Shown: in pieces, positions 1-8,557 of the stretch
How positions within the stretch are numbered: position 1 is the stretch's first letter
How the letters are laid out: each line of letters opens with the position of its first letter
Source: Chlamydiota bacterium
Lineage (GTDB): Bacteria > Chlamydiota > Chlamydiia > Chlamydiales > Parachlamydiaceae
Length of the DNA: 32,308 bases
Direction of reading: 5' to 3'
Assembly: GCA_013287915.1 (NCBI GenBank)
Contig: JABDCX010000022.1
Coordinates: 1 to 32,308, forward strand
Notes under the pieces: generated by a model
What the model saw: the letters and a program-made list of their open reading frames with translations, nothing else
Told to the model about the DNA's origin: nothing
Database searches by the model: none
Translations under genes and position numbers: made by a program

Positions 1-1927
1 GATGGAAGCGGAAGAACATGTGAAGAAGTAACGTGTCGCGCCGATCGGAGAGTTGCGAGTCGCGCAATTGCTCCACGCTGCGGTACGAGTCTAGAATGAA
101 GTTGGTGTGGTCTGCTTTTCTCCAGTCGAACGAGCTGCGGTGGCGGTATTCAAACGCAAGGGCAAAGTTGGGGTTGTAGGTCCATTCGGTGCGGACGTTG
201 TAGTGATCGAGCTCTTGGTGCATCAGATCCCAGCCGGTGTAAAAACTGTGGCGCAAGGTGGACAGGGTATTGAAAATGACGTCGCAGTAGATCTTAGGGA
301 TCGCTTGGGGGAACGTGTGTGTATTAAAGAAGGCGTTGGCGTAGAGGTTGGCATAAAATTCTCGCGCAATCCATCCATCAGCATTTTTGTGGTACAGACT
401 TTGCGAAACGCCGAACGTGAGCATGCTAAGGCGGTACCATCCATCTTCGATATCGAAAATGTAATGGTGATGGGGAGTCACAGTCGGCATCGATAGATAG
501 GTGTAGTTCGCATAAGGAGTGATGACGTGTTTCCTCTGTTCGTAAAAGCGGGTGATGTTGGTATTGAGAGAGCAGCACAACTTTCCGAGCAATAGCCACT
601 GAGCATCGTCGTCGGGGCTATTGCCATAGGCGATTCCCACGGCCCCGATTTCTGGCATGACATTGAAATAGCGGAAATGAAAGGAGCGGTAGACCGACGG
701 ATTGCATTCGATGCGGGTCGAGGTGTAGTCGCGGACGTGGAGTTGGTTATTGCCATATGAAAAGTCGAGGAAGGAGGCTTTGAAAGCTGTGTTAAAGACA
801 ATGCCGGTATCAGAAAATTCAAAAGGGCGCCAGGCTGTTTCAAATGTCGGGAGTTCTTGCTTGAGCGTTTGGAAATTGTTGAGTTTGACGCGGGAGATAA
901 AATTGCCGATCCAATCTTCTGTTTCTCGCCGTACGGTGAGTTCTGTGCGCCCGGCTGTTTCTAGGTCTAAGCCGCGATCGTAGTAATCGGTTGGCATGTC
1001 GATATCGCTGAATTTATCGTACGAAAGATGGACGGCGAGGGTGTCATCGCATAGAAGTGTATCGCCAATGCCCTGGAATAGGTAGCGGAACCGCTGATCG
1101 GGATGGATGATGGAGGAGTCTCTCGCGACATAGCTGATCGAATCAAAGCGCGTTTTTCCATCTTCCGATTTGTAAGCCGTTTCAATGCCACCTCCAGGCC
1201 CTCTTTTGAGGCGGTAGTCGAGCCGGAGAAAGGTTTTGAAGCGCTGCCACGAAAACACTTCGTAGACCAGGCCAAAGCGGTGCCCTTGGCGGCTGCCCCA
1301 CCGCACGCTGTAATGGATGGGGGAGTCGAAGATCTCTTCTAAATTCATCCGAAAAGAGGGGAGCCAAAAGACGGGAACATCTCCCAATTTGAGTTTCATG
1401 TTTTTTGCTGTGAGCAAGTTGTCGCAGTTGAGCGTTGCTTCATCGGCTGAGATCATCCAATCGGCATCGACGTTTTCTGATGTGGTCACAAAGAGGCTTT
1501 CGATGTAATAGCTTCCGTCTGAGCACAGGTAGATTTTTCTGCCGCCGAAATACCAAGGCTCTACCATGGTGCGTCCATTGTCGATAATCCCTGTCATGGT
1601 CTCTAGGTTGTATTCGAGACGATCGCCGACAAAGACATATTCGCCAAATTCGAGCATCACATCCCCGACCGCGATAACAGATTGGGGAGGCCCATTTTTC
1701 GTCTTTGGAGTGTATTGGAAACGCCTTGCTTGGATCCTAAGATTGGGGCCTGAGATGACCCCTCCCTCTGTTGTGGTGATAACTCCGTTCGCATAGATCG
1801 GATTGCACAAGTCGATTGTGATGCCGCACGATTCTGCAATAGCAAGGGGGTCCCCCACCGCAGCTGCCTGCGTGCTTATGAAGAGGAATGCACAGAGAAA
1901 AAATGTGAAGGGGTGTTTAATCGTCAT
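1..1927 (-). CDS. lptD: LptD/OstA-like LPS-assembly outer membrane protein (partial, 3' end outside window)
   Basis: The frame is open from the ATG at 1927 to the window edge, giving 642 residues with no stop, so the C-terminus is missing. Residues 1-22 are a signal peptide ending in an AAA/AV region. The following roughly 150 residues have the beta-jellyroll pattern of the OstA domain (for example ANGVITTTEGGVISGP, AVGDVMLEF, LEYNLETMTGII), then the typical junction VPVFWLPSFRMNL leading into a long beta-strand-rich part with alternating aromatic residues, as expected for the LptD barrel. Known family role: inserting lipopolysaccharide into the outer leaflet together with LptE and the LptA bridge. 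The start codon overlaps the stop of the upstream HEAT-repeat gene by 4 bases (ATGA), so translation is probably coupled. The assignment rests on the overall pattern and domain order, not on an alignment. Confidence 0.82.
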   Translation of the reverse strand, partial: MTIKHPFTFFLCAFLFISTQAAAVGDPLAIAESCGITIDLCNPIYANGVITTTEGGVISGPNLRIQARRFQYTPKTKNGPPQSVIAVGDVMLEFGEYVFVGDRLEYNLETMTGIIDNGRTMVEPWYFGGRKIYLCSDGSYYIESLFVTTSENVDADWMISADEATLNCDNLLTAKNMKLKLGDVPVFWLPSFRMNLEEIFDSPIHYSVRWGSRQGHRFGLVYEVFSWQRFKTFLRLDYRLKRGPGGGIETAYKSEDGKTRFDSISYVARDSSIIHPDQRFRYLFQGIGDTLLCDDTLAVHLSYDKFSDIDMPTDYYDRGLDLETAGRTELTVRRETEDWIGNFISRVKLNNFQTLKQELPTFETAWRPFEFSDTGIVFNTAFKASFLDFSYGNNQLHVRDYTSTRIECNPSVYRSFHFRYFNVMPEIGAVGIAYGNSPDDDAQWLLLGKLCCSLNTNITRFYEQRKHVITPYANYTYLSMPTVTPHHHYIFDIEDGWYRLSMLTFGVSQSLYHKNADGWIAREFYANLYANAFFNTHTFPQAIPKIYCDVIFNTLSTLRHSFYTGWDLMHQELDHYNVRTEWTYNPNFALAFEYRHRSSFDWRKADHTNFILDSYRSVEQLRDSQLSDRRDTLLLHMFFRFH

Positions 1928-3618
1928 TGGATAGCGCGCATCAGTAAGCCGATTAGGGCATATTTGTTTTTGGCATTCCCTTGGTGAATGACCGAGATCA
2001 AAAGATCGATTGCTTTGTCGTCTTGTGTTTGAGCAAAAGATTCAAAGGCTTCGACCAAGAGGCGGGATGTTTCTTGGGGAGTCAGTTCGTATTGCACAGC
2101 TTGAGTATCGCGATTTTCTGCAGAAAGGAGCGGCCTGAAGCGGATCAGATCAATGTTCTGCTGTTGGGAAACCCATGTGTTGAGATTATCTGCGTAAGGG
2201 CCCTCTTCTTTGAGACGGAAGAGGGAGAGATTGCAGTAGTTGCGGACGAGAGGAGCGCCGGCTTTCTGTTGGTGTTTTTTGAGAAGATCGATCACCTTGG
2301 GAGTGCGATGGTTTTCTAAAATCGCGACAAGAGCGGGGACGAGGTCGTTTTGTTGGGTTTCGAAAATGGCATCGGCAATTTTGATGAAGAGCTCTTCTGG
2401 CAATTCAACGGCTTTGGCTAAGATCTGTTCTCTGTTGTGCAACGACAGCTCTACCAACGTTGGGGTGTCTTTGAAATTTTGTTGGGCGGAGGGGACGATC
2501 CGATAACATTTCAGGCTTTTGCCCGGCGACACTGCTTCGAGGAGAGCGAGATCTTTTGGAGTTCTGAGCAAAATTTCGAGCAGAAGGGACGCGCTGCGCG
2601 GATCTTTTCTTTCTAGAAGTGCTAGAGCGGCATTGACCTGGTTTTGTGCGCTTGCATTCGCCGCAATTTTGGCTAAAACCGCTTCGCTCCCTTGGATTTT
2701 TCCAAGTTGGTAGATGGCAAAAGGACTTCCACTCAAGGCCTGGTTTTGGATTTGGGGAACGACCTCTTTATGTCCAAGCTCGTACAGAGAGGCTAATGCC
2801 GCTAATTCCACGGCGGGGTTTTTACTTTTCGTCAATTCTAGCAAGCGCATCGTAGAACTGTCGTCGTGCAATAATCCTAAAGCGGAAGCGCACGCTTCTT
2901 GCTGGGCGGGTTCGTGGTGTGAAGCGAGCCTACGGATGATGGGCAAGAGATCGTCGTGCCCATTTTCAGCTATGCTGATGACCGTCGCGATCCGCACGAG
3001 TTCATTGGGGTGGGAAGCGAGTTTGCGCAAGATTTTTTTAGCTTCTGGAGTTCCGATCAAGCCATAGATCTGAGGAAACAAGGGCCAGATCGCATCTGGA
3101 AGCTTGATCCTCAAAGCTTCTGTTTGATGCACTGCATTTTTGTCTTTGAGCGTGGCTAAATGGAGCGCTGCTTCAAAGCGGATCAGTAGAAAATTGGAAG
3201 AGAGCGCTTTGTGCAAGGCTGTGTCTGCGCGGTCATTGTGGTAGCGTGCTAAAAAATTAAGGGCGATGAGCTGAATTTGAGGATTATCGCTGTTGACGGC
3301 ATCTTCTAGAATGTACAACGCTTGATCGTTTAACGAAATGGCAGCTCCGAACAGCGTGAGAACCTGCACTTCTGGGTCGCGCGAGCGGTATCCTTGATCG
3401 AGAAGCGCAAGACCAATCCGGTTGAGCAACTCGACGTCGTGACTTTGATTTTGTTTGCTGTATTCTTGGTAAGCACGGAGGGCTTTGACAAGGTCGCCTG
3501 TGTGCATCAAATAGGCGATGTGGCTTTGAAGATTTTGATTTGGATCTATTTCCTGACAGCAGAGCATAACAGGAAAAAGCAGGCTAGCCGCGAATAGAAT
3601 TATTTGAGGTAATGCCAT
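1924..3618 (-). CDS. Exported HEAT-repeat protein
   Basis: This is a 564-residue protein with an N-terminal hydrophobic signal (FAASLLFPVMLCC, residues 8-20) and no later membrane segment, so it is probably periplasmic. Two Cys follow the hydrophobic core, but the lipobox is not canonical. Residues about 30-80 resemble a TPR-like helical pair. From about residue 85 to the end there are repeated pairs of helices with the HEAT/armadillo pattern (for example VNSDNPQIQLIALNFLARY, LASHPNELVRIATVISIAEN, LASHHEPAQQEACASALGLL). The gene lies between maf (19 bp overlap) and lptD (4 bp overlap), so the three are probably one transcript. A helical-repeat scaffold assisting envelope assembly is an inference from its position and export; the precise function is unknown. 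Confidence 0.85.
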   Translation of the reverse strand: MALPQIILFAASLLFPVMLCCQEIDPNQNLQSHIAYLMHTGDLVKALRAYQEYSKQNQSHDVELLNRIGLALLDQGYRSRDPEVQVLTLFGAAISLNDQALYILEDAVNSDNPQIQLIALNFLARYHNDRADTALHKALSSNFLLIRFEAALHLATLKDKNAVHQTEALRIKLPDAIWPLFPQIYGLIGTPEAKKILRKLASHPNELVRIATVISIAENGHDDLLPIIRRLASHHEPAQQEACASALGLLHDDSSTMRLLELTKSKNPAVELAALASLYELGHKEVVPQIQNQALSGSPFAIYQLGKIQGSEAVLAKIAANASAQNQVNAALALLERKDPRSASLLLEILLRTPKDLALLEAVSPGKSLKCYRIVPSAQQNFKDTPTLVELSLHNREQILAKAVELPEELFIKIADAIFETQQNDLVPALVAILENHRTPKVIDLLKKHQQKAGAPLVRNYCNLSLFRLKEEGPYADNLNTWVSQQQNIDLIRFRPLLSAENRDTQAVQYELTPQETSRLLVEAFESFAQTQDDKAIDLLISVIHQGNAKNKYALIGLLMRAIQ

Positions 3619-4184
3619 AGGTCCAATCCTACTTTAAGCAGTAGCTTGCGGACGGTGTTGATCGGAAGTCCTATGACATTGTAATAACACCCTTCGATTT
3701 TTTGAATGGCAAGAGCTCCTGGCATTTGAATCGCGTAACCACCTGCTTTATCAAAGCAATTCAAAGAGAGGTGGTAATCGTGGATCTGCTCTTTTGAGAG
3801 GGGATTAAACAGCACTTTTGTTTCTTCAAATGCTTCGTGGCACTGACCACCGCTTATGACGCAAACACCCGTGAAGACCGAATGCCACGCGTTGGCGAGT
3901 TCACCTAGCATTGCATATACTTCTTCTGATGTCGTTGGTTTGTTATACACTCGATTTCCTTTCGACACAGTGGTGTCTGCGGTGAGGACGATCGCTTCGG
4001 GGTGGTTTTTTGCGAGCGATTCCGCTTTACCGCGCGCGATCTCACTCACATACACGCCTGGATTTCCCGCAAAGGGGATCGATTCTTCGCAAAAGGGAGG
4101 GGTCATCTGCTTAAAGGGGAGCGTGAAGTGACTTAAGACTTCGAGCCTTCTCGGCGATTGTGAACCTAAAATGAGTTGTTTCAT
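3600..4184 (-). CDS. maf: Maf-family nucleotide pyrophosphatase
   Basis: This is a 194-residue protein when started at the ATG at 4184. An in-frame TTG at 4190 is the other candidate start, because a GGAG lies only 4 bases before it. The N-terminal phosphate-binding motif GSQSPRRLEVL, the central TADTTV with the conserved catalytic Asp, the middle KPTTSEEVYAML and the C-terminal DKAGGYAIQ ... IEGCYYNVIGLPI are all Maf signatures. Known family role: hydrolysing non-canonical or modified nucleoside triphosphates to monophosphates (house-cleaning) in the cytoplasm; some members also affect septum formation. It is probably first in the maf - HEAT - lptD operon and overlaps the HEAT gene by 19 bases. 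The substrate subgroup (YhdE or YceF type) cannot be decided here. Confidence 0.93.
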   Translation of the reverse strand: MKQLILGSQSPRRLEVLSHFTLPFKQMTPPFCEESIPFAGNPGVYVSEIARGKAESLAKNHPEAIVLTADTTVSKGNRVYNKPTTSEEVYAMLGELANAWHSVFTGVCVISGGQCHEAFEETKVLFNPLSKEQIHDYHLSLNCFDKAGGYAIQMPGALAIQKIEGCYYNVIGLPINTVRKLLLKVGLDLWHYLK

Positions 4185-4232
4185 CGGCAATTTGCTCCAG
4201 GAGTAACACGATGATACGCGATTTTAAGGCTC

Positions 4233-4550
4233 TTATGCAATGAATAGTTGCACAAAAAAGAGGAGAGGGATTTTTGAGGTGTCTTGTTTAGGGCAGATCA
4301 AATTCAACTTTTTTCTGAAGAGCTCTTCTTGTTTTTGAAGATCAGAAATCGGATGAGGTTTTGAATGGAGAGAGCAGGCGAGGTATTCTTTACCGTTTTC
4401 CACGACGACACGCAACTCACTTTCTTTGTTGGGTGCAATTTGGATCTGTTTCCAGGCAGGGGAGAGGTTTAAGTGCATTCTCCACTCTGCTGTTAAAGGC
4501 ATGCCTAGAAAGAGGTGGAGGGTGATTTTCTCTGTGTGTTCGCATTGCAT
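4233..4550 (-). CDS. Hypothetical protein, 105 residues
   Basis: The frame starts with ATG at 4550 and ends 48 bases before the maf start codon, on the same strand. The product has no signal peptide and no membrane segment. The middle (KESELRVVVENGKEYLACSLHS) looks like two beta strands, followed by a charged helix (DLQKQEELFRKKLNLI) and a hydrophobic C-terminal end (IPLLFFVQLFIA). No Shine-Dalgarno sequence is visible before the start. I do not recognise the family. The position directly upstream of maf fits a co-transcribed gene, but a chance frame cannot be excluded. Confidence 0.55.
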   Translation of the reverse strand: MQCEHTEKITLHLFLGMPLTAEWRMHLNLSPAWKQIQIAPNKESELRVVVENGKEYLACSLHSKPHPISDLQKQEELFRKKLNLICPKQDTSKIPLLFFVQLFIA

Positions 4551-4716
4551 AGTTGCACGTTATGAAAAATTGGTCGAAATGTCAAGAGAAACTACTAATT
4601 TTCTTTTTATTAAAGAAATAAACATAAACAAATAAACATGTTTTATATTTATATTAATTATAGTTTCGTGTATAATGAGTAATAAATAGTCAAATAATTT
4701 AAAAATGGAGAATAAT
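4551..4716. promoter_or_regulatory. AT-rich divergent intergenic region with a perfect -10 hexamer
   Basis: This stretch is strikingly AT-rich compared with its surroundings. On the plus strand it holds a perfect TATAAT at 4671-4676, 41 bases before the ATG at 4717. The best-placed -35 (TTTATA, 4648-4653) is poor. It probably contains the promoter of the downstream small gene; the minus-strand promoter of the 105-residue gene is not evident. Confidence 0.4.
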
Positions 4717-5088
4717 ATGTCAGGTGTAAATCCGAGTAATAATGATTCGTATAATATGCATTTGCTGTATGCAGCGCTCAATCAATCTTTACAAGATGCC
4801 CAACAAATAGACCCGGTGAGTCAGCAGAACCCGGCTGAAGAGCAAGCTACAAATTCACAGGGTGAGCAACCTCCCACTCAACCACAGGAGATTCATGCTG
4901 CGGTCGACAATAGCCAAGAGATTGTTTATACAGTTGATCAGCCAGTAGTGGGGAACCCGCCCTCAGCTAGGTCAGAATATCTAGCAGCACAGCTCAGAAG
5001 AAGGCTGAAACCCAGAATTGCTTCCGCACCAAAACCTTTAAGTGTGCGGGTGTTTGATAGAATCCTTCCTCCGGAGCATAAAAATTAA
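4717..5088 (+). CDS. Small Q/N/P-rich hypothetical protein
   Basis: The product has 123 residues. The start at 4717 was chosen because GGAG (4707-4710) lies 6 bases upstream; an in-frame ATG at 4705 would leave no ribosome site. The first 20 residues are rich in Ser and Asn with few charges, residues 30-70 are rich in Gln, Pro and Glu and probably disordered, and the C-terminal part is basic (LRRRLKPRIASAPKPLSVRVFDR). There is no signal peptide or membrane segment. The composition of the N-terminus is compatible with a type III secretion signal, which is an inference only. The gene is preceded by very AT-rich DNA and its stop codon is immediately followed by the end of the convergent ttcA gene. 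The family is not recognised. Confidence 0.65.
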   Translation: MSGVNPSNNDSYNMHLLYAALNQSLQDAQQIDPVSQQNPAEEQATNSQGEQPPTQPQEIHAAVDNSQEIVYTVDQPVVGNPPSARSEYLAAQLRRRLKPRIASAPKPLSVRVFDRILPPEHKN

Positions 5089-5829
5089 TTACGGCGTTGC
5101 TGCTTTTTGAGAGCCATAAAGCAGTCCCGCAGTAGCAACATTTTCTCGTGCATTTGGGTAGAGGATTTCGATCTCTTTGAGGAGATCCTCTACCTTTTTT
5201 CTCATCGATGTTTGCCCAACTGGGCAGCGGCATAAGGCTCTTAGGAAGCCGTGGTGATTTGCAAAGGTTTTAATTTCATCTTCTCGCGTATAAATGAAGG
5301 GGCGAATGATTGTGACCCCATATTCCACCATGAAGATCTTTGGCAATAGTCCAGCAAATTCCCCTTTGTGTAAAAGATTCATCAATACCGTTTGCGCATT
5401 ATCGTCTTTGTGATGGCCAAAGGCAATCGTCGTTGCGCCCACACTTTTTGCTGCATCGAAAATCAAAGCTCTGCGCTCTCGAGAGCAGCTGTAACAGGCA
5501 AGAGTTTCCAATTTTTGATGCGATGTTTTTTCGATCAAGGGAACGTCCAGTGATTCGCAAATATCTTTTAGGTAGCCAGCTGTGATCCCAGCTCCGCAAG
5601 AAAATTCCCCATTCACATGAATCGCGTGGAGATCAAAGGGGGCAAACCCCTTACCTGAGATCGCTTTTAGCATAAATAGCAGAGCCAGGCTGTCTTTCCC
5701 TCCGCTTAAGGCCACAGCCACGCTGTTGACATTTTCGAGCATGTTGAAGTCGTACAGCGCCTTTCTTGTGGCACTTTCGATCCTCTTTCCGATTCCACTC
5801 CAGGGGGGTGTTGCAATCGCAGTTTTCAT
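5089..5829 (-). CDS. ttcA: TtcA-type tRNA 2-thiocytidine synthetase
   Basis: This is a 246-residue PP-loop ATPase. The ATP pyrophosphatase loop SGGKDS lies at residues 42-47. The Fe-S cluster ligands of the TtcA family are visible as C113-Y-S-C116 and the later C201-R-C203, followed by the characteristic PVGQTSMRKKVEDLL. FGHHKDDNAQTVLMNLLHKG matches the conserved second PP-loop motif of the TtcA/TilS superfamily. Known role of TtcA: ATP-dependent thiolation of cytidine 32 of certain tRNAs. TilS would normally lack the CxxC pair, which favours TtcA. A GGAG lies shortly before the ATG. The stop codon abuts the stop of the convergent small gene with no spacer. Confidence 0.87.
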   Translation of the reverse strand: MKTAIATPPWSGIGKRIESATRKALYDFNMLENVNSVAVALSGGKDSLALLFMLKAISGKGFAPFDLHAIHVNGEFSCGAGITAGYLKDICESLDVPLIEKTSHQKLETLACYSCSRERRALIFDAAKSVGATTIAFGHHKDDNAQTVLMNLLHKGEFAGLLPKIFMVEYGVTIIRPFIYTREDEIKTFANHHGFLRALCRCPVGQTSMRKKVEDLLKEIEILYPNARENVATAGLLYGSQKAATP

Positions 5830-5886
5830 TATTCTCCAATATCCTTAGGCCAAACCAGTATACCTCTACAGCACTCTCCGGTCAAG

Positions 5887-5915
5887 TTGACTAATTTTTG
5901 CCAATGAGCTAAAAG
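5887..5915 (+). promoter_or_regulatory. Candidate sigma-70 promoter for the 5942 gene
   Basis: TTGACT (5887-5892) and TAAAAG (5910-5915) are 17 bases apart, ending 26 bases before the ATG at 5942. The -35 box is strong (5 of 6 consensus) and the -10 weak (3 of 6). The placement upstream of a gene with its own ribosome site supports it. Confidence 0.4.
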
Positions 5916-5941
5916 GTTCTTTTCAATTCAACCGAGGTTTT

Positions 5942-6154
5942 ATGAAAAAAAAGTGTATTGCGATGGCGTTGGGGTGTTGCGTGCTTGGGCTCTCTCTTGG
6001 AGCCGGTGAAGGGGCTTTTTGCAAGAAATGTGAAGAGATCCGCGAGTACAACAAACTTCATCACAAAAATTATGAATATTACGACGAGTATTTAGAGGGG
6101 CAATCGGAAACAGAGAAATCGGAAGAGGAGCCCGAGGAACCTCTTGAAAAATAG
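5942..6154 (+). CDS. Small exported acidic protein
   Basis: The product has 70 residues. Residues 1-25 form a signal peptide (MKKK, then an alanine/leucine/glycine core, ending GEGA). The mature part starts with a CKKC pair, continues with a Tyr/His-rich stretch (YNKLHHKNYEYYDEY) and ends in a Glu/Pro-rich tail. GAGG at 5934-5937 is 4 bases before the ATG. A mature protein of about 45 residues with one CxxC pair could bind metal or form a disulfide, but no family is recognised. It is 46 bases upstream of the SEC-C gene and could share its transcript. Confidence 0.72.
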   Translation: MKKKCIAMALGCCVLGLSLGAGEGAFCKKCEEIREYNKLHHKNYEYYDEYLEGQSETEKSEEEPEEPLEK

Positions 6155-6200
6155 GGCAAAATAAATTAGAATAGACCTCTGTTTGATGGAGGTCTTGATT

Positions 6201-6407
6201 GTGAGTGAAAAACCGGGAAGAAATGATCTGTGCCCTTGCGGTTCAGGGAAAAAATACAAGCAGTGTTGCATGACGAGCCAGGCGTCCGCAGGGAAGAAGA
6301 AGATCACTGCAAAATGGTTAAATCCAAGGCAGGGTCCTGATTTGATGAATCAGGCGTTTGGAGAGGCGATTGAATCTGCAAACAAACCCTTTAAGCCCTT
6401 AACGTAA
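6201..6407 (+). CDS. SEC-C zinc-motif protein
   Basis: The product has 68 residues. The GTG at 6201 was chosen as start because GGAGG (6188-6192) sits 8 bases upstream and because related proteins begin with a Ser-Glu-Lys-x-Gly-Arg-Asn stretch just before the motif. The N-terminal [13 protein letters not shown] is a complete SEC-C motif, with four Cys ligands for zinc, as at the C-terminus of SecA and in many small bacterial proteins. The remaining part is short and basic. The motif mediates protein or ribosome contacts in SecA; the role of stand-alone copies is uncertain. The gene ends 10 bases before bioY and is probably in the same operon. Confidence 0.85.
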   Translation: MSEKPGRNDLCPCGSGKKYKQCCMTSQASAGKKKITAKWLNPRQGPDLMNQAFGEAIESANKPFKPLT

Positions 6408-6417
6408 TGAGGTGATG

Positions 6418-6990
6418 ATGAGTTATGCTGCAATTGCGGGTCTAGAGTCCAAGAGATTTACAGATACCCGCCTTTTTGTTTTCGCGCAGATCCTTCTATG
6501 TTCGCTTTTTGTGGCTTTGTGTGCACGCATCCGGATCCCGTTGCCGTTTACGCCAGTTCCGATCACCCTTCAGACATTCGCAGTGATGCTTATCGGGGGA
6601 ACTTTAGGCAGTCGCAAAGGGGCTTTAGTCATGTTATTGTACATCGCAGAAGCCATGCTCGGCTTTCCTGTCCTCTCTGGAGGGCGCGTCGATCCGCTTG
6701 TGCTCGTTTCACCTGTTGCAGGTTATATCGTCGGCTTTGTTTTTCAAGCCTATTGCATGGGGAAATGTGCAGAACGTGCTAAATCGATTGGGGAATCGAT
6801 GGTCTTTTTTTATTCTTTGTTAGCCAGCTTCGCCACCTTAGTTTGTGGAGCTCTTTGGCTAACGCTCTTCATCGGGCTAGAAAACGCAGTCTTAATGGGG
6901 ATAGTTCCTTTTATCCCGGGAGACATTCTCAAAGTCTTTGCCGCAACGCAAGTCTTGAAAGCACGCTCGCTAGCGCAACATGATCTATGA
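6418..6990 (+). CDS. bioY: BioY biotin transporter (ECF S component)
   Basis: This is a 190-residue membrane protein. The ATG at 6418 was chosen because GAGG (6409-6412) is 5 bases upstream; the ATG at 6415 is only 2 bases away. The BioY signature is clear: IPLPFTPVPITLQTFAVML, then GGTLGSRKGALVMLLYIAE and GFPVLSGG, with six hydrophobic segments in all. Known role: the substrate-binding S component of an ECF-type biotin importer in the inner membrane; some BioY proteins work without a dedicated ATPase module. No ecfA/ecfT genes are nearby. This suggests biotin uptake from the host or medium. The 3' end overlaps glpD by 11 bases. Confidence 0.93.
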   Translation: MSYAAIAGLESKRFTDTRLFVFAQILLCSLFVALCARIRIPLPFTPVPITLQTFAVMLIGGTLGSRKGALVMLLYIAEAMLGFPVLSGGRVDPLVLVSPVAGYIVGFVFQAYCMGKCAERAKSIGESMVFFYSLLASFATLVCGALWLTLFIGLENAVLMGIVPFIPGDILKVFAATQVLKARSLAQHDL

Positions 6991-8557
6991 TCTCATCATC
7001 ATAGGTGGCGGCATTAATGGGGCCGCAGTTGCCCGCGACGCAGGTTTACGCGGCCTGAAGTGCATTTTACTAGAAAAAAGCGACTTTGGTGCTGGAGCAA
7101 GTACAAAAACCTCTAAACTTGCCCATGGCGGAGTGAGATATTTAGAGCATTTCGAGTTTTCGCTCGTGCGAGAGTCGCTGCGCGAACGGGAGTTGTTATT
7201 AAAAAACGCTCCCCATCTAGTCCGTCAGCTTCGCTTTGTCCATCCCGTCTATGAAGGTGATCCACACCATGCTTGGACAGCGAATATGGGATTATACGTT
7301 TACGATTTTTTCGCTTGGCTCTCCCACACCTCGTTGCCGTATCACACCGCTTTGTCTCGTGAGCAAGTCTCTTCTTTGTTTCCCCATTTGCGCAAGGAGG
7401 GGATCCATTCAGCTGTTGGTTTTTCAGATGCCCTCATGGATGATAGGCGCATCTTGATGGAAAATGTCGTCGGTGCCGCCGCGTGTGGAGTCGATATTTT
7501 CAACGATGCCCAGGTCGTTGCGATCCATCCCCATCAAAATTCGACCCGCCGTGTCGAAGTGCGGTTAAAAGGGGAGTCCGACAAATTTCCCAAAACGGCA
7601 GATGATTTAAGTCTGATCGAAGGGCGCTGCATTGTGAATGCAACCGGCGCTTGGTCATTGCCGGTCAAAGGGGCTCCGCCTGAGCAGTTGCCCAAGATGG
7701 TGATCACAAAGGGGATCCATTTAGTGATTCCTGCTATCCAAAGTGAAACAGCATTGCTGTTGCGCGCTCCACGAGACCTGCGCCCATTTTTTGTCATCCC
7801 TTGGGAAGGGATGAGCCTCGTTGGGACAACGGATACCTTGTATGAAGGTGATCTCAACCACGTCACAGTAACCGATGAAGATTGCGATTACCTCCTTGAA
7901 GCGCTCCAGTATTATTTTCCCAAAGAACCGCTGGCCAAATCCTCCATTGTGGCTTCTTATGCGGGCTTGCGTCCTCTGGCCGATCCGGGTTGGTCCATTC
8001 AACCCTCTGAAATTAGCCGCCGCCATGAGATCCAAGAACCCGTTCCTGGCATATTCACGATTAGCGGAGGCAAATACACGACCCATCGCTCAATTGCGGA
8101 GAAGGTGGTCGACCAGGTGGTCTCCCGCCTGCGCCTTCGACAAGCGCTTCCTTGCAAAACAGCTAAAACACCGTTGCCTGGAGCTCTAGATTCTAGCCGT
8201 GCAGCCCTCTTGAAAAAAGAGATGTTGGCGTGCGGTTTATCAGATGTGCAAGCGACGCATCTAATTGATTGTTATGGCCATTTTGCAAATCAGATTCTTA
8301 AGATTGTTAAGAGAGATCCCGACGGGAAGAGCTCCTTGTGCGCCTTTCATCCTCACATTCAAGCTGAATTAACATATGCAGTTAAACATGAGTTTCTTAA
8401 GCATATCTATAGTTGGTTTACACTACGCACGACAATCGCCTACACACCGTGCAAAGGGCGCTGCTGTATGCACGCGGTGGCCGATAAGATGCAACAATTG
8501 CTTGGGTGGAGCCCTGAAGAAAGGCAAGCCGAAATCGATAAATTTCTATCCTACTGA
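6980..8557 (+). CDS. glpD: FAD-dependent glycerol-3-phosphate dehydrogenase
   Basis: The product has 525 residues, the usual GlpD length. The dinucleotide-binding motif GGGINGAAVARDAG lies at residues 8-21, followed by the family-typical STKTSKLAHGGVRYLEH, the middle KGIHLVIP, the substrate-site region PWEGMSLVGTTDT and the C-terminal FAD motif ISGGKYTTHRSIAEKV. Known role: oxidation of glycerol-3-phosphate to dihydroxyacetone phosphate at the inner face of the cytoplasmic membrane, with electrons passed to the quinone pool. It overlaps bioY by 11 bases, so translation is probably coupled. An unusual Cys cluster (CKGRCC, about residue 497) lies near the C-terminus. No glpK or glpF is visible in the window. 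Confidence 0.95.
   Translation: MIYDLIIIGGGINGAAVARDAGLRGLKCILLEKSDFGAGASTKTSKLAHGGVRYLEHFEFSLVRESLRERELLLKNAPHLVRQLRFVHPVYEGDPHHAWTANMGLYVYDFFAWLSHTSLPYHTALSREQVSSLFPHLRKEGIHSAVGFSDALMDDRRILMENVVGAAACGVDIFNDAQVVAIHPHQNSTRRVEVRLKGESDKFPKTADDLSLIEGRCIVNATGAWSLPVKGAPPEQLPKMVITKGIHLVIPAIQSETALLLRAPRDLRPFFVIPWEGMSLVGTTDTLYEGDLNHVTVTDEDCDYLLEALQYYFPKEPLAKSSIVASYAGLRPLADPGWSIQPSEISRRHEIQEPVPGIFTISGGKYTTHRSIAEKVVDQVVSRLRLRQALPCKTAKTPLPGALDSSRAALLKKEMLACGLSDVQATHLIDCYGHFANQILKIVKRDPDGKSSLCAFHPHIQAELTYAVKHEFLKHIYSWFTLRTTIAYTPCKGRCCMHAVADKMQQLLGWSPEERQAEIDKFLSY

Noticed and set aside
107-496. Open frame of 129 codons on the plus strand
   Set aside because: It lies opposite the clear LptD-like reading on the minus strand, which has a signal peptide and family motifs; the plus frame has no ribosome site.
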